Program-made: the position numbers and the translations under genes
Source of the DNA: an uncultured bacterium
Lineage (GTDB): Bacteria > Bacillota_I > Bacilli_A > RF39 > UBA660
NCBI GenBank assembly: GCA_959020415.1
Contig: CAUERX010000018.1
Coordinates: 1 to 31,023 of the forward strand
Length of the DNA stretch: 31,023 nt
Reading direction: 5' to 3'
Notes under the pieces: model-generated
What the model was told of the DNA's origin: nothing
Database searches by the model: none
Seen by the model: the letters and a program-made list of their open reading frames with translations, nothing else
Part shown: one piece after another, positions 1 through 8,510 of the stretch
Layout: every line of letters starts with the position of its first letter
How positions within the stretch are numbered: position 1 is the first letter of the stretch

Positions 1-22
1 TCCTTTTTACTCTTGACCATTA

Positions 23-49
23 CCCCCCCCCCCCCCCCCCCTATGTCAA
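23..49 (-). promoter_or_regulatory. TTGACA box followed by a 19-base poly-G tract (candidate phase-variable promoter)
   Basis: On the minus strand a perfect TTGACA (44-49) is followed by TA and 19 consecutive Gs (23-41), then TAATGGTC and, at the window edge, AAAAAGGA, which looks like a Shine-Dalgarno for a gene starting just left of the window. Homopolymeric G tracts of this length are prone to slipped-strand mispairing. Here the tract would set the spacing between -35 and -10. With 19 Gs the nearest -10-like words are poor (GGTAAT at spacing 19, TAATGG at spacing 21); a shorter tract would bring one of them to 17. The minus-strand gene it would serve lies outside the window, so this is a candidate only. 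Confidence 0.45.
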
Positions 50-59
50 TGATTTTAAC

Positions 60-86
60 AAAAAAAACAACTGAATTGTTCAGTTG
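60..86 (-). terminator. Intrinsic terminator of polC
   Basis: A perfect 8-bp stem CAACTGAA/TTCAGTTG (68-75 and 79-86) with a 3-base loop is followed on the minus strand by eight Ts (60-67). It starts directly after the polC TAA at 87-89. Confidence 0.9.
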
Positions 87-3000
87 TTAAAATAAACTTA
101 ATTGACTAGATTCATCCATACCATCTAAAATACCCATCATTCGCATTTTTTCAATTAAAGTACTAGATATCTTAGCACGTTTTTGTAAATCTTCAATACT
201 AAGAAAAGGTGCCTTTTGACGTTCTACCACTATGTTTTTAGCAACCACATCACCAAGGCCATCGATAGCTCTAAATGGTGGTATTAAAGTTTTTTCATCA
301 TCAGTTAAAACAAAATCCAAAGCATCACTTTTATTAATATCGATTGATCCAAAAGTGATACCGCGAGCTAAAGCTTCTAATGAAAGTTTCAAACATTCTA
401 AGATGCTACTTTCCTTATTACTAGCGCTATACCCTTTTTCCATAATCTCAACCATTTTTTGTCTAACTGCATCATAACCTTTGATCATTGCTTCAACATC
501 AAAATCAACATACTCTACTGAAAATTGAGCGGCATAATAAATTCCTGGACGATGAACTTTAAAATAAGCTAATCTAAAAGCATTAATAACATAAGCTACC
601 GCATGAGCTTTTGGAAACATATATTTAATCTTCTCACATGAATTAATATACCAATCATCAATTCCTGCATCTTGTAATTCCTTCTTATATAACGCCCATT
701 CTTCTGGAAGCTTACTAGCTTTACCTTTACGAACAAATTCCATAATTTTAAAAGCTCTTATTGCTGGAAGCCCATGATACATCAAATAAACCATAATATC
801 ATCACGACACCCAATGACCTCACTAAATGGAACAATATTATTATCAATTAGATCCTTTGCATTACCATTCCAAACATCAGTACCATGAGAAAGTCCTGAA
901 ATTTTAGTAAGTTCAGCAAAAGTTTTCGGCCTAGTTTCTTTAACCATACCAATTGTAAATGGCGTCCCGAACTCTGGAATGCCTAAAGTCCCAACCTCTG
1001 ACATTATTTGATCAGGTGTTACCCCTAAAGGCTTAGTTGATACAAATATTTCCATTGTCTTTTTATCATCTAATGGTACTGTTGTAACATCAATACCCGT
1101 TAAATCTTGAATCATACGTAATTTAGTTGGACCAGAATGTCCCAAAATATCCAATTTTAAAACATCTTGATCGATAGCATGATAATCAAAATGCGTTGTA
1201 CGCCAAGCTGAATTTACATCATCAGCAGGATATTGGAAAGGACTAAAATCAAAGACATCCATATATCCCGGAATAACAACAATTCCACCCGGATGCTGAC
1301 CAGTTGTTCTTTTCACGCCTGTACAACCTTTAGCTAAGCGCTCAACTTCAGCTGTTCTCATCATAATTCCTTTGTCTTCACAATATCCCTTAACATAACC
1401 AAACGCTGTTTTATCAGCAACAGTACCAATCGTTCCTGCTCGATAAACATTATCTTCTCCAAATAATACCTTAGTATATTCATGAGCTGCAGCTTGATTT
1501 AAATCCGAAAAATTCAAATCAATATCAGGTACTTTATCAGCATGAAAGCCTAAGAAAGTTGCGAATGGCATATCATGACCATCTTTATTCATCTTGTGAC
1601 CGCATTTTGGGCATTTATAATCAGGCAAGTCATATCCACTAGCATAATTACTTCCTAAAGATTCTCCATCCAACTCAAATATACTATGCTTACATTCAGG
1701 ACATACATAATGAGGCGGAAGTGGGTTTACTTCAGTTATTCCCATCATCGTTGCTACAAAAGATGAACCAACAGAACCACGAGAACCAACTAAATAACCA
1801 TCATCATTTGATTTTTTTACAAGTTTTTGAGCAATCAAATAAATAACGTCAAAATTAGCTCCAATAATTGCTGTAAGCTTAGAGTCGATTTCCTTATCTA
1901 CCTCTTCATCAGTTAATTCTTTATCGCTTTTTTTTCTAATATAATTACCTACTAATTCTTTAACCGCATCATATCCAGCAAGCATTAGCTCGTGTAATTT
2001 ATTATAAATAATCTTATTATACTCTTCTTCTGATAATCCATCTGGAGAAGTTTCTTCCTTAATTATTTTAAAAGGCTCATCACCATATAATTCGCTAGCC
2101 AAACGCTCCTCAATTAAATAAGGAAGAGGATCACCATAAACTGCTTTAGCCTTTCCATATACTAAGTCTAAAGTTTGACCAACAGAATTTTCAATCTTTG
2201 GCGCAAAAGGAATACCCCCAGTTTCAATAATAACCTCAATAACCTCAGCCATATCCGCAATCTTATTTGGATTATCAATAACTAGTTCACACGCTTCCTC
2301 TTCCGACAAAAAACTAAAAGCCTCTAACATTTCATCAGTTGTTCTAAAATATTGGTTAGGTATTTGCGTAATATTCTTTCTAGAAAGTGGATGCCTTCCG
2401 CCACCTGGAACTTTTTGGTTAACAATTATCTCTCTGTAAATACGGTCGTCAGGGCTCAAATGATGTACGTCACCCGTCGCCACTATAAGTTTACCTGCTT
2501 CCTTTGTAACCCTAATGATTTTCTTAAGATGTTCCATAAGCTCGACTTTATTACCAAAGTCATTCATTTGAATTAAATGATCATAAACATCAATTGGTTG
2601 TACTTCTACATAATCATAGAAATTAATTAAATTAGATAATTCCTCATCAGACTTACTTCGCGCTTGTCTAAAAATTTCACTTTCATAACAACCACTACCA
2701 ATCAATAACCCTTCACGATGTTTAATAATTTCACTACGTAAAATTCTTGGCGTTTTATATAGATATTTAGTATTAGCCAAAGATACAATTTTAAATAAAT
2801 TCTTTAATCCTACTCGGTTTAAAGCAATCAAATTAACATGATAAGAAGTTCCATATTTATGAATTTCATCCTTTGATACCAATTTATCTAAATCACTAAT
2901 TTTCTCGAAATTACGTGATTCTAATTTCTTCAGCATTTTATGAAAAACTAAAGCCGTTCCCTCAGCATCGTAATCTGCACGGTGATGTGCATCTTCTTCC

Positions 3001-4619
3001 CAAGGCACTTCATAACGTTTAACTAACGCTGATAAACCATGACGTGCGAAATTATTATCCAATGTTCTAGATAATTCTAAAGTATCAATAACTGTATTGT
3101 TAAATTCTCCAAAACCATATTTCTCATACGCCATTTTTAAAAATGAAATATCAAATTTTGCGTTATGAGCAACTACTGGCAAATCGCCAAACCACTCTAT
3201 AAAACGACCAATTACCGCTTCTTCATTATCCTTACCAACTAGCATTTCATCAGTTATATTAGTAATTTCTGTAATTTTAGAAGGAAGTTTTCTTCCTGGA
3301 TCAATTAATTCAGAAAATCTATCAATAATTTCTCCATTACAAATCTTAACCGCTCCAACTTCGATAATTGAGTCAGCTCCACCAGCATTAAAACCAGTAG
3401 TTTCAAAGTCAAAAACAACATATGTTGTTTTAAGTAATTCAGCGTCTGTTGGTCTTAAAACAATATCCACAGAATCATCGATTAAAGTTAGTTCGGTTCC
3501 ATATAATGCTTTAAATGGCTCACCTTCCTTTTTCTTGTTAATATCACAAACCGTATGATAAACATCAGGAAAAGATTGAACACCGTTATGATCAGTAATT
3601 GCCACTGCCCTATGTCCCCAAGCATACGCTGTTTTAACTAAAGTTTTTGCATCCGTAACACCATCCATTTGACTCATTTTAGTATGAGCATGTAACTCTA
3701 CTCTTTTTTCTGCTGCTTCATCCATTCTAACTTCGTCTTTTCTAGAAGATGTATTTATTTCTCTAGCATTTAAGACAATTTCTCCAGAGTATTTATCATT
3801 TTTTGTATAACCCCTAATTTTATAATAAACGCCTTCCTTTAGTCTCTTATCATATTTATGGAAATCATCAGAATCACGGCAAAAAATCTTACAATACATA
3901 CTATCAGTACCATCATAAACTTTTAAAGTTATTATCCTAAAATCACTTTTTGATGATTCGAACAGATCTTTCCCAAAAATTTTGGCATCAATAGTTACAT
4001 CGTCAAGTTCAAAACTTAAATTACTAATATCCATGACTTTACTTTTAATTTCTCTTCCCATAATAATTGGACTTTCCTTTTTAGGGACTTTTGGTACTTC
4101 ACTAGTTTTTGAAAGTTCAATCTCTTTACGAATTTCCTCTGAACGTTCTTCGTCAATTTTAATTTTGATTTTAATTTCAAAACCTGCATTATTAAGTTTA
4201 GTTTCTAAGTCTTCCAAAATACTACTAAATTTCATTTCCTCTGCCGTATTAGCAACTTCAATAACTAAATTGTTTTCTTCTAATGACAAATTACTGTTCA
4301 CAAAAATTTCAAGTAATGGAGCATTTTTGCTGTACCCTTTTAAATAATATCTATAGTAATCAGCTATATCTTCCAGTTCAAATTTAGAGCATGTCAATTT
4401 TTCAGATACATTCTTTGCACATTTAAATCCTTCTTTTAAAAGATTACTAAAATTCAAAAAAACACCTAGAGGTAAAACTGACTCTAGCTCAATTAAAAAT
4501 ACATAATTATCTTTATTTTTATTGCAGACAATTTTCTCTAATTTTCCACCTTCAAAATATTTTTTATCATCACTTGAAAGTTTAATTTGATCTAAAAGTA
4601 ACTCTAATTTATCATGCAT
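87..4619 (-). CDS. polC: DNA polymerase III alpha subunit, PolC type
   Basis: Replicative DNA polymerase of low-GC Gram-positives with built-in 3'-5' proofreading. The 1510-residue product has all the expected blocks in order: an N-terminal domain, an OB domain (about 200-295), a PHP segment with VELHAHTKMSQMDG near residue 310, and a DEDD exonuclease inserted in PHP (FDFETTG near 405, HNAKFD near 487, HHRADYDAEG further on). The polymerase core carries GSRGSVGSS, a zinc-binding CPEC...CPKC pair and the metal-binding PDIDLNF motif. The carboxylates I could check are present. An upstream in-frame GTG at 4628 overlaps the Shine-Dalgarno AGGTGAT, so the ATG at 4619 with a 6-base spacer from AGGTG is the better start. 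The gene is monocistronic, with its own terminator. It is slightly longer than remembered B. subtilis PolC (about 1437 residues). Confidence 0.97.
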   Translation of the reverse strand: MHDKLELLLDQIKLSSDDKKYFEGGKLEKIVCNKNKDNYVFLIELESVLPLGVFLNFSNLLKEGFKCAKNVSEKLTCSKFELEDIADYYRYYLKGYSKNAPLLEIFVNSNLSLEENNLVIEVANTAEEMKFSSILEDLETKLNNAGFEIKIKIKIDEERSEEIRKEIELSKTSEVPKVPKKESPIIMGREIKSKVMDISNLSFELDDVTIDAKIFGKDLFESSKSDFRIITLKVYDGTDSMYCKIFCRDSDDFHKYDKRLKEGVYYKIRGYTKNDKYSGEIVLNAREINTSSRKDEVRMDEAAEKRVELHAHTKMSQMDGVTDAKTLVKTAYAWGHRAVAITDHNGVQSFPDVYHTVCDINKKKEGEPFKALYGTELTLIDDSVDIVLRPTDAELLKTTYVVFDFETTGFNAGGADSIIEVGAVKICNGEIIDRFSELIDPGRKLPSKITEITNITDEMLVGKDNEEAVIGRFIEWFGDLPVVAHNAKFDISFLKMAYEKYGFGEFNNTVIDTLELSRTLDNNFARHGLSALVKRYEVPWEEDAHHRADYDAEGTALVFHKMLKKLESRNFEKISDLDKLVSKDEIHKYGTSYHVNLIALNRVGLKNLFKIVSLANTKYLYKTPRILRSEIIKHREGLLIGSGCYESEIFRQARSKSDEELSNLINFYDYVEVQPIDVYDHLIQMNDFGNKVELMEHLKKIIRVTKEAGKLIVATGDVHHLSPDDRIYREIIVNQKVPGGGRHPLSRKNITQIPNQYFRTTDEMLEAFSFLSEEEACELVIDNPNKIADMAEVIEVIIETGGIPFAPKIENSVGQTLDLVYGKAKAVYGDPLPYLIEERLASELYGDEPFKIIKEETSPDGLSEEEYNKIIYNKLHELMLAGYDAVKELVGNYIRKKSDKELTDEEVDKEIDSKLTAIIGANFDVIYLIAQKLVKKSNDDGYLVGSRGSVGSSFVATMMGITEVNPLPPHYVCPECKHSIFELDGESLGSNYASGYDLPDYKCPKCGHKMNKDGHDMPFATFLGFHADKVPDIDLNFSDLNQAAAHEYTKVLFGEDNVYRAGTIGTVADKTAFGYVKGYCEDKGIMMRTAEVERLAKGCTGVKRTTGQHPGGIVVIPGYMDVFDFSPFQYPADDVNSAWRTTHFDYHAIDQDVLKLDILGHSGPTKLRMIQDLTGIDVTTVPLDDKKTMEIFVSTKPLGVTPDQIMSEVGTLGIPEFGTPFTIGMVKETRPKTFAELTKISGLSHGTDVWNGNAKDLIDNNIVPFSEVIGCRDDIMVYLMYHGLPAIRAFKIMEFVRKGKASKLPEEWALYKKELQDAGIDDWYINSCEKIKYMFPKAHAVAYVINAFRLAYFKVHRPGIYYAAQFSVEYVDFDVEAMIKGYDAVRQKMVEIMEKGYSASNKESSILECLKLSLEALARGITFGSIDINKSDALDFVLTDDEKTLIPPFRAIDGLGDVVAKNIVVERQKAPFLSIEDLQKRAKISSTLIEKMRMMGILDGMDESSQLSLF

Positions 4620-4636
4620 ATTAATCACCTATTTTC

Positions 4637-4642
4637 ATTATA
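4637..4642 (-). promoter_or_regulatory. Extended -10 promoter of polC
   Basis: TGTTATAAT on the minus strand is an extended -10 with perfect TATAAT at 4637-4642. No good -35 is visible at 17 bases. The predicted start of transcription falls about 7 bases on, near 4630, so the Shine-Dalgarno would be at the extreme 5' end of the mRNA. The same TGTTATAAT word precedes prfB and yutD. Confidence 0.6.
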
Positions 4643-4771
4643 ACACATACTCTTGTTCGGATAAAGACTAAATAAATTGTTTTTATTTTTAGCTTTCTAA
4701 TTTTACAACGAATAATGTACTTTATACACAAATAAATCCCTTCTATTAAAAAGTTAAAGGTAAGATTTTAA

Positions 4772-4795
4772 AAAGATAGACAAAGCCTATCAAAA
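4772..4795 (-). terminator. Weak hairpin with U-run in the intergenic region before polC
   Basis: GATAG (4775-4779) pairs with CTATC (4787-4791) around a 7-base loop. It is followed on the minus strand by TTTTT. A TTGACA lies about 15 bases upstream of it on the same strand (near 4803-4808), so this could be a second terminator of the upstream gene or a small attenuated leader. The stem is only 5 bp. Confidence 0.35.
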
Positions 4796-4833
4796 ATAAA
4801 AGTGTCAACTTTTTCCTACTTTACAGTGCAAAA

Positions 4834-4856
4834 AAAGCTTTAGTTAAAGCTTTTTC
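4834..4856 (-). terminator. Intrinsic terminator of the RNase R-like gene
   Basis: AAAGCTTTA and TAAAGCTTT form a strong AT-rich stem with a two-base loop. A run of seven Ts follows on the minus strand. The hairpin overlaps the last codons and the TAA stop of the gene. Confidence 0.75.
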
Positions 4857-6592
4857 GCCGTCCCCAAATCAGCTTCAACACTAGGTACTTCTAAATCAGC
4901 TAAGCATTCATCAATGAGTGCCTGGTTACTAGTTAAATCTGGATCAACAGAATTAACCACATCATCACCCGAAATACTAATACCCGCCAAACAGTCATCT
5001 ACCGAAAACTTATTTGATATACTAACAACTTCAGGAGAACTGCTATCAAATTTTTCTTCGCCCCGTACTGTATCGAAAGACCTGCATTCTTTTAGTGGCC
5101 TTTCCTTTTTATTTTTCCTAGAAGATTTCTTCTTTTCTTTTGAAATTTCTTGTTCTGCCCTCAAAGCCCCTAATCTTCTTTTAGTTCTGGTAAGTCTTTC
5201 TTCTCTTTCTTCAATAATCATTAAAGCAAAATTAACTTTTTCCTCTAAATCACTAACTTCAAAATTACCATTACTATATCTTTCTAACAATAGCTGAACT
5301 AATGCACCCGTACTTCTATCTAAAGGTGAAGAAAAGTCAGTTATTTGATCTTCACTAGTTGGATAAGTAAACACCCCCAACTTCCCGCGATACACTAAAG
5401 GAACATCATACCATGAATATATTGAAGCAATAACTTTATCCACAGCTTCTCTAACGGTTTGATTAAGTGATTTTTTAGTTTCAAAATTACTAGCTACTTC
5501 TTTTAAGAGTAAAACTTCTTCAGTTATATCGTTTTCTGAAACTTCCTCATCAATTTTAAGCATGCCATCATAAAATTTTTGTCCTACAATTTCGCCTGTA
5601 GGTGTAAATTCTACCTGACAAGTCTTTGATAGACAATCATGATTGGTGGAAAAACAGCATAAACTATTTTCTATAATATCCGGATATATAGGAATTTTTC
5701 CATCTAAATCAAACTTTACTCCTCGTTTTATTGCCTCATCTAAAATAATTGGATTAGCGTAATAAGCAATATCAGGAACATGCAATTCCAACACAATATT
5801 ACCATTATCATTTTGAAATATTGAAAAAGCATTTTGATGATTTAGCTCACCCTCTTCTTCAAGTAATAAGGTCTTATGTCCAACCCTATTACGCCTTCTA
5901 ACTTCTGGATCAAATTGATAAGAAAAAGCTTCATTCTCGACTGTTTCTGGAAATTGTGTTTCAAATCCACCTTCAAAAATAATTGCCTTTTCTAAAGTAC
6001 TTTTATCAAATTTACTTCCTATTTCTTTTACGTCTAAAACTTCATAACCTTCTAAACCAAAATCAGTTCCAACCTTTACTCCATAATAAATACATCTAGG
6101 CAACTCATCAGGAAAATCAACCTCTATTGCAATTCTTGAATCAATTGGTTTTAGTTTGCCATCTTTACTTTCCATCACAACAAGCCCAGTATCTCTTTTT
6201 AATACTGTTCTAACAGCCGCTAATAACCTACTGCCGCCTTCATACTCACGTAAAACAAAATCATCGAGTAAAACTGTATCACCACATAAAGCTCCATTTG
6301 AATTTGCTTTTTTCACATAAAAATCCTGCTCATTAACTTTAACATAAAAATATTTATCTTTAAAAAATACTTGACCTACAGCCATTTTTTCTTTATCAAG
6401 TGGTCTATAGCAACCTTTATGATCCAAAAATATTTCACCTTGTAACTGCAAACTTTTTAAAGAATCATAAAAAGAAGCCATTTCCCCGTTATCAACCTTA
6501 AAACATGTTTTTAAGTCATCAATATTAAGCTTCTTTTTATTACCCCTTATATATTCTAATAAACTAACTTCCAAAGCGGTCAAGTTATTCAT
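4844..6592 (-). CDS. RNase R/II-family protein with a dismantled catalytic site (predicted pseudoenzyme)
   Basis: The fold order is that of RNase R: an N-terminal winged-helix-like region (about 1-65), a cold-shock-type domain (GQVFFKDKYFYVKV to NGALCGDTVLL, about 73-110), then an RNB domain containing HVPDIAYY, PDIIENSLCCF and FSSPLDRS. In active enzymes the RNB entry is I-D-x-E-D-A-x-D-F-D-D-A. Aligned back from NGN-x5-H-V-x-D, the four metal/catalytic aspartates (RNase II D201, D207, D209, D210) correspond here to E245, N251, Q253 and N254. The RNA-binding TSPIRRY is degraded to SSPLDRS (421-427). There is no S1 domain. Instead a Lys-rich, then acidic tail of about 100 residues ends the protein. 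Exonuclease activity is therefore unlikely; RNA binding or a regulatory role is inference. The open frame is intact with its own promoter and ribosome site, so it is not a decaying gene. Confidence 0.8.
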   Translation of the reverse strand: MNNLTALEVSLLEYIRGNKKKLNIDDLKTCFKVDNGEMASFYDSLKSLQLQGEIFLDHKGCYRPLDKEKMAVGQVFFKDKYFYVKVNEQDFYVKKANSNGALCGDTVLLDDFVLREYEGGSRLLAAVRTVLKRDTGLVVMESKDGKLKPIDSRIAIEVDFPDELPRCIYYGVKVGTDFGLEGYEVLDVKEIGSKFDKSTLEKAIIFEGGFETQFPETVENEAFSYQFDPEVRRRNRVGHKTLLLEEEGELNHQNAFSIFQNDNGNIVLELHVPDIAYYANPIILDEAIKRGVKFDLDGKIPIYPDIIENSLCCFSTNHDCLSKTCQVEFTPTGEIVGQKFYDGMLKIDEEVSENDITEEVLLLKEVASNFETKKSLNQTVREAVDKVIASIYSWYDVPLVYRGKLGVFTYPTSEDQITDFSSPLDRSTGALVQLLLERYSNGNFEVSDLEEKVNFALMIIEEREERLTRTKRRLGALRAEQEISKEKKKSSRKNKKERPLKECRSFDTVRGEEKFDSSSPEVVSISNKFSVDDCLAGISISGDDVVNSVDPDLTSNQALIDECLADLEVPSVEADLGTAKKL

Positions 6593-6615
6593 CCTACCAA
6601 ACTCCCTCTAGTTAA

Positions 6616-6644
6616 ATTATACTAGTTTCCCATTATCAAAGCAA
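6616..6644 (-). promoter_or_regulatory. Sigma-A promoter of the RNase R-like gene
   Basis: TTGCTT (6639-6644) and TATAAT (6616-6621) are separated by exactly 17 bases on the minus strand. They lie 24 bases upstream of the start codon. Confidence 0.8.
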
Positions 6645-6648
6645 TAGA

Positions 6649-6675
6649 AAAGAACTAATCTTCCATTAGTTCTTT
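6649..6675 (-). terminator. Terminator of the membrane-protein operon
   Basis: An 11-bp perfect stem AAAGAACTAAT/ATTAGTTCTTT has a 5-base loop. It overlaps the TAG stop of the 97-residue gene. The T-run on the minus strand is short (TTTTC). Confidence 0.6.
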
Positions 6676-6948
6676 AAGTTTGTCCGGATTATCAATATAC
6701 TCTTTTACCTCTGGCATTAACATTGGCACAAGAACTTTTAACAATTCTTTATCTTTAACTAAATCAAAGTATTCTTGATTTTGATAATGATAAACTCTCA
6801 TAACTTGAGATTTTTCAAGAAATTCTTCTTCATTTTCGCTTAAACCAATCATATATTGATATTTTCCGTTTTGATATATTACCTCAGAAGTAACAAACCA
6901 CTTTGTTCCATCTGCTAGTTTAACTACTTTATAACCCTCATTATTCAT
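6655..6948 (-). CDS. Small conserved-looking protein of unknown function
   Basis: I do not recognise this 97-residue product with certainty. It begins MNNEGYKVVKLADGTKWFV, which reads as a short beta-rich domain (VKLADGTKWFVTSEVIYQNGKYQYMIGL) like those of small DUF1292/YrzB-type proteins. An acidic helical end (PEVKEYIDNPDKLKELMED) follows. The ATG at 6948 is preceded by GGAGA at a good distance; a longer frame reaching 7020 would overlap the upstream gene and has no ribosome site. It starts 13 bases after the stop of the 471-residue membrane protein and shares its terminator, so the two are probably co-transcribed. Confidence 0.7.
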   Translation of the reverse strand: MNNEGYKVVKLADGTKWFVTSEVIYQNGKYQYMIGLSENEEEFLEKSQVMRVYHYQNQEYFDLVKDKELLKVLVPMLMPEVKEYIDNPDKLKELMED

Positions 6949-6961
6949 ATAATTCTCCAAT

Positions 6962-8377
6962 CTACCTCGTAGGTCCCCCAAATCCTGTTGCCGCACCAGC
7001 ATTAGCAATTGTATTACCATCGGCTGCCATCATACTTGGATCATTCGTATATAAAGGAACAGTATAACCTTGTTCACTTAATTGTTTAACTTGATCCATT
7101 GTAAGATTACTAGTATCTACACCTGCGTATTGTCCCGTATCAGGATTAAAGAAATCCCCTGTATACACCTGACCCGCACTTGGATCAACGCTAGCACCAT
7201 TAACCCCTGCGGAAGCATTATAAGCATCACTAAATATTTGTGATGGATCAACACTAGGATCATACATTTGAGTGGCTTGAACAACTTGCTCAGTTGAAAC
7301 TGATTTAGCATCTACTGCTTGCATAGCCTGATTTATTGTATCTGAAACAGATTGTGTAAAATTTGATATATCGCCACCGTCTTGTGAAGCCGTATTTACA
7401 ACCTCTTGAATAGATTGAGCTGAAACATCGCCACTAATTACAGCTGTTGCACCTATAACTACCAACACTACAGCCGCCATTACTATTTTTGACCAATGTT
7501 TTTTCCAAAAATCCTTAAAACGCTCCTTTAAATTTTGACTAGCCGATTCACTTTCTCCTGCTTGAGCTGATGCAGGTGGCATTTCGTCACCAGCTTGTAA
7601 TGGATCAAATTCATCTTTTGACTTATCTTGTACTTCGTTATCTTTTACCCAAGATTCTTCCAATTCAGGATGTGCAGCAGCATAAGCCATGGCAGCCTCT
7701 AAATTTTCAAACATCGGATTATTTCCATCAGCATAAAGATGTACGGCAAAAGCACTAGGTTTGTTTTCTTCTACTTGTTGTTTTAGATTTTGCCCATCTT
7801 TCATTGCATCATTAGGAACCGGAATAATAACTTCTCTATCTTCTGTTTGCATCCTAGCCATAGTTTCTTCATATTTTGCGCGATAATTTTCATCATTTCT
7901 AAAATTATTATACAAATCAAGAACTTCATCACTGCTTAATCCACTAACGTCATACCCTTTTGTTGTAGCTGTATCTAAATAAGTAAAAAATTTATAAGCT
8001 TCGTTTAATGTTGCTTTCTTATTTACTTCATCAAGTCTAGTTTGACGAGCTAATTTATCTTGTTCAATTTTTTCTTGACGTAATTGTGCAGCTAAAACAC
8101 TTTGAGTAGTTAAAAGCCGAGTTAATTCATTTTGCAATTCGGTTCTTTCATCAACAATAATACCTTCACTATTATCAGTAATTGCTTCAATATTTCCAAA
8201 AGCACTTCCCGCATTTCTTAATGCCTCTTGTCTTTCACCTTCTGCTGTTCTAATATTATTATTGTTGTCTCTAATTTCTGATAATCTTTGTCTTATATCC
8301 TCTTCTGCCTTCCTTCTTGCCGACATCAAATCCATACCTTGCCCTACATAATAGGCAATACGTTGTTCCAAGGTCAT
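6962..8377 (-). CDS. Single-pass membrane protein with N-terminal coiled coil, unknown function
   Basis: The 471-residue protein matches no family I can name. Residues 1-125 are charged and helical, rich in Gln, Arg and Glu, likely a coiled coil. Residues 125-245 contain a more globular part (YKFFTYLDTATTKG...; FAVHLYADGNNPMFENLEA). Residues 246-290 are an acidic Pro/Ser/Gln linker. One membrane span (about 297-314, IVMAAVVLVVIGATAVI) is preceded by WKKHWSK, giving an N-in/C-out orientation by the positive-inside rule. The exported part (315-471) is rich in Ser, Gln, Asn, Ala and Gly, low in Lys, and ends GFGGPTR. The ribosome site AGGAGGGG is strong. A TTGACA/TATAAT promoter precedes it, so it is probably well expressed. 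A link to cell envelope or spore structure is only a guess. Confidence 0.75.
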   Translation of the reverse strand: MTLEQRIAYYVGQGMDLMSARRKAEEDIRQRLSEIRDNNNNIRTAEGERQEALRNAGSAFGNIEAITDNSEGIIVDERTELQNELTRLLTTQSVLAAQLRQEKIEQDKLARQTRLDEVNKKATLNEAYKFFTYLDTATTKGYDVSGLSSDEVLDLYNNFRNDENYRAKYEETMARMQTEDREVIIPVPNDAMKDGQNLKQQVEENKPSAFAVHLYADGNNPMFENLEAAMAYAAAHPELEESWVKDNEVQDKSKDEFDPLQAGDEMPPASAQAGESESASQNLKERFKDFWKKHWSKIVMAAVVLVVIGATAVISGDVSAQSIQEVVNTASQDGGDISNFTQSVSDTINQAMQAVDAKSVSTEQVVQATQMYDPSVDPSQIFSDAYNASAGVNGASVDPSAGQVYTGDFFNPDTGQYAGVDTSNLTMDQVKQLSEQGYTVPLYTNDPSMMAADGNTIANAGAATGFGGPTR

Positions 8378-8400
8378 AAATACCCCTCCTGTCTGTGATT

Positions 8401-8428
8401 ATTATAGCATATTTTAACCATTTGTCAA
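8401..8428 (-). promoter_or_regulatory. Near-consensus sigma-A promoter
   Basis: TTGACA (8423-8428) and TATAAT (8401-8406) are 16 bases apart on the minus strand, just upstream of the membrane-protein operon. Both hexamers are perfect. Confidence 0.9.
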
Positions 8429-8461
8429 TTTGATAAGGTATTTTTAATATAAAGGAATTAC

Positions 8462-8493
8462 AAAAAAAATCATCTCTTCTCAAAGATGATTTT
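8462..8493 (-). terminator. Intrinsic terminator of prfA-prmC
   Basis: A 10-bp perfect stem AAAATCATCT (8466-8475)/AGATGATTTT (8484-8493) has an 8-base loop. Seven or more Ts follow on the minus strand. Confidence 0.9.
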
Positions 8494-8510
8494 AAGTATC
8501 AATTATAATT

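Noticed and set aside
3982..4347. A 121-codon plus-strand open frame inside polC
   Set aside because: It is antisense to a conserved part of polC, lacks a ribosome site and reads as low-complexity Ser/Leu/Ile sequence. The same holds for the open frames antisense to the RNase R-like gene (4914-5297) and the 442-residue gene (28484-29133).
8271..8483. A 70-codon minus-strand frame overlapping the start of the 471-residue gene
   Set aside because: It runs through the consensus promoter and ribosome site of that gene and has no family-like sequence.
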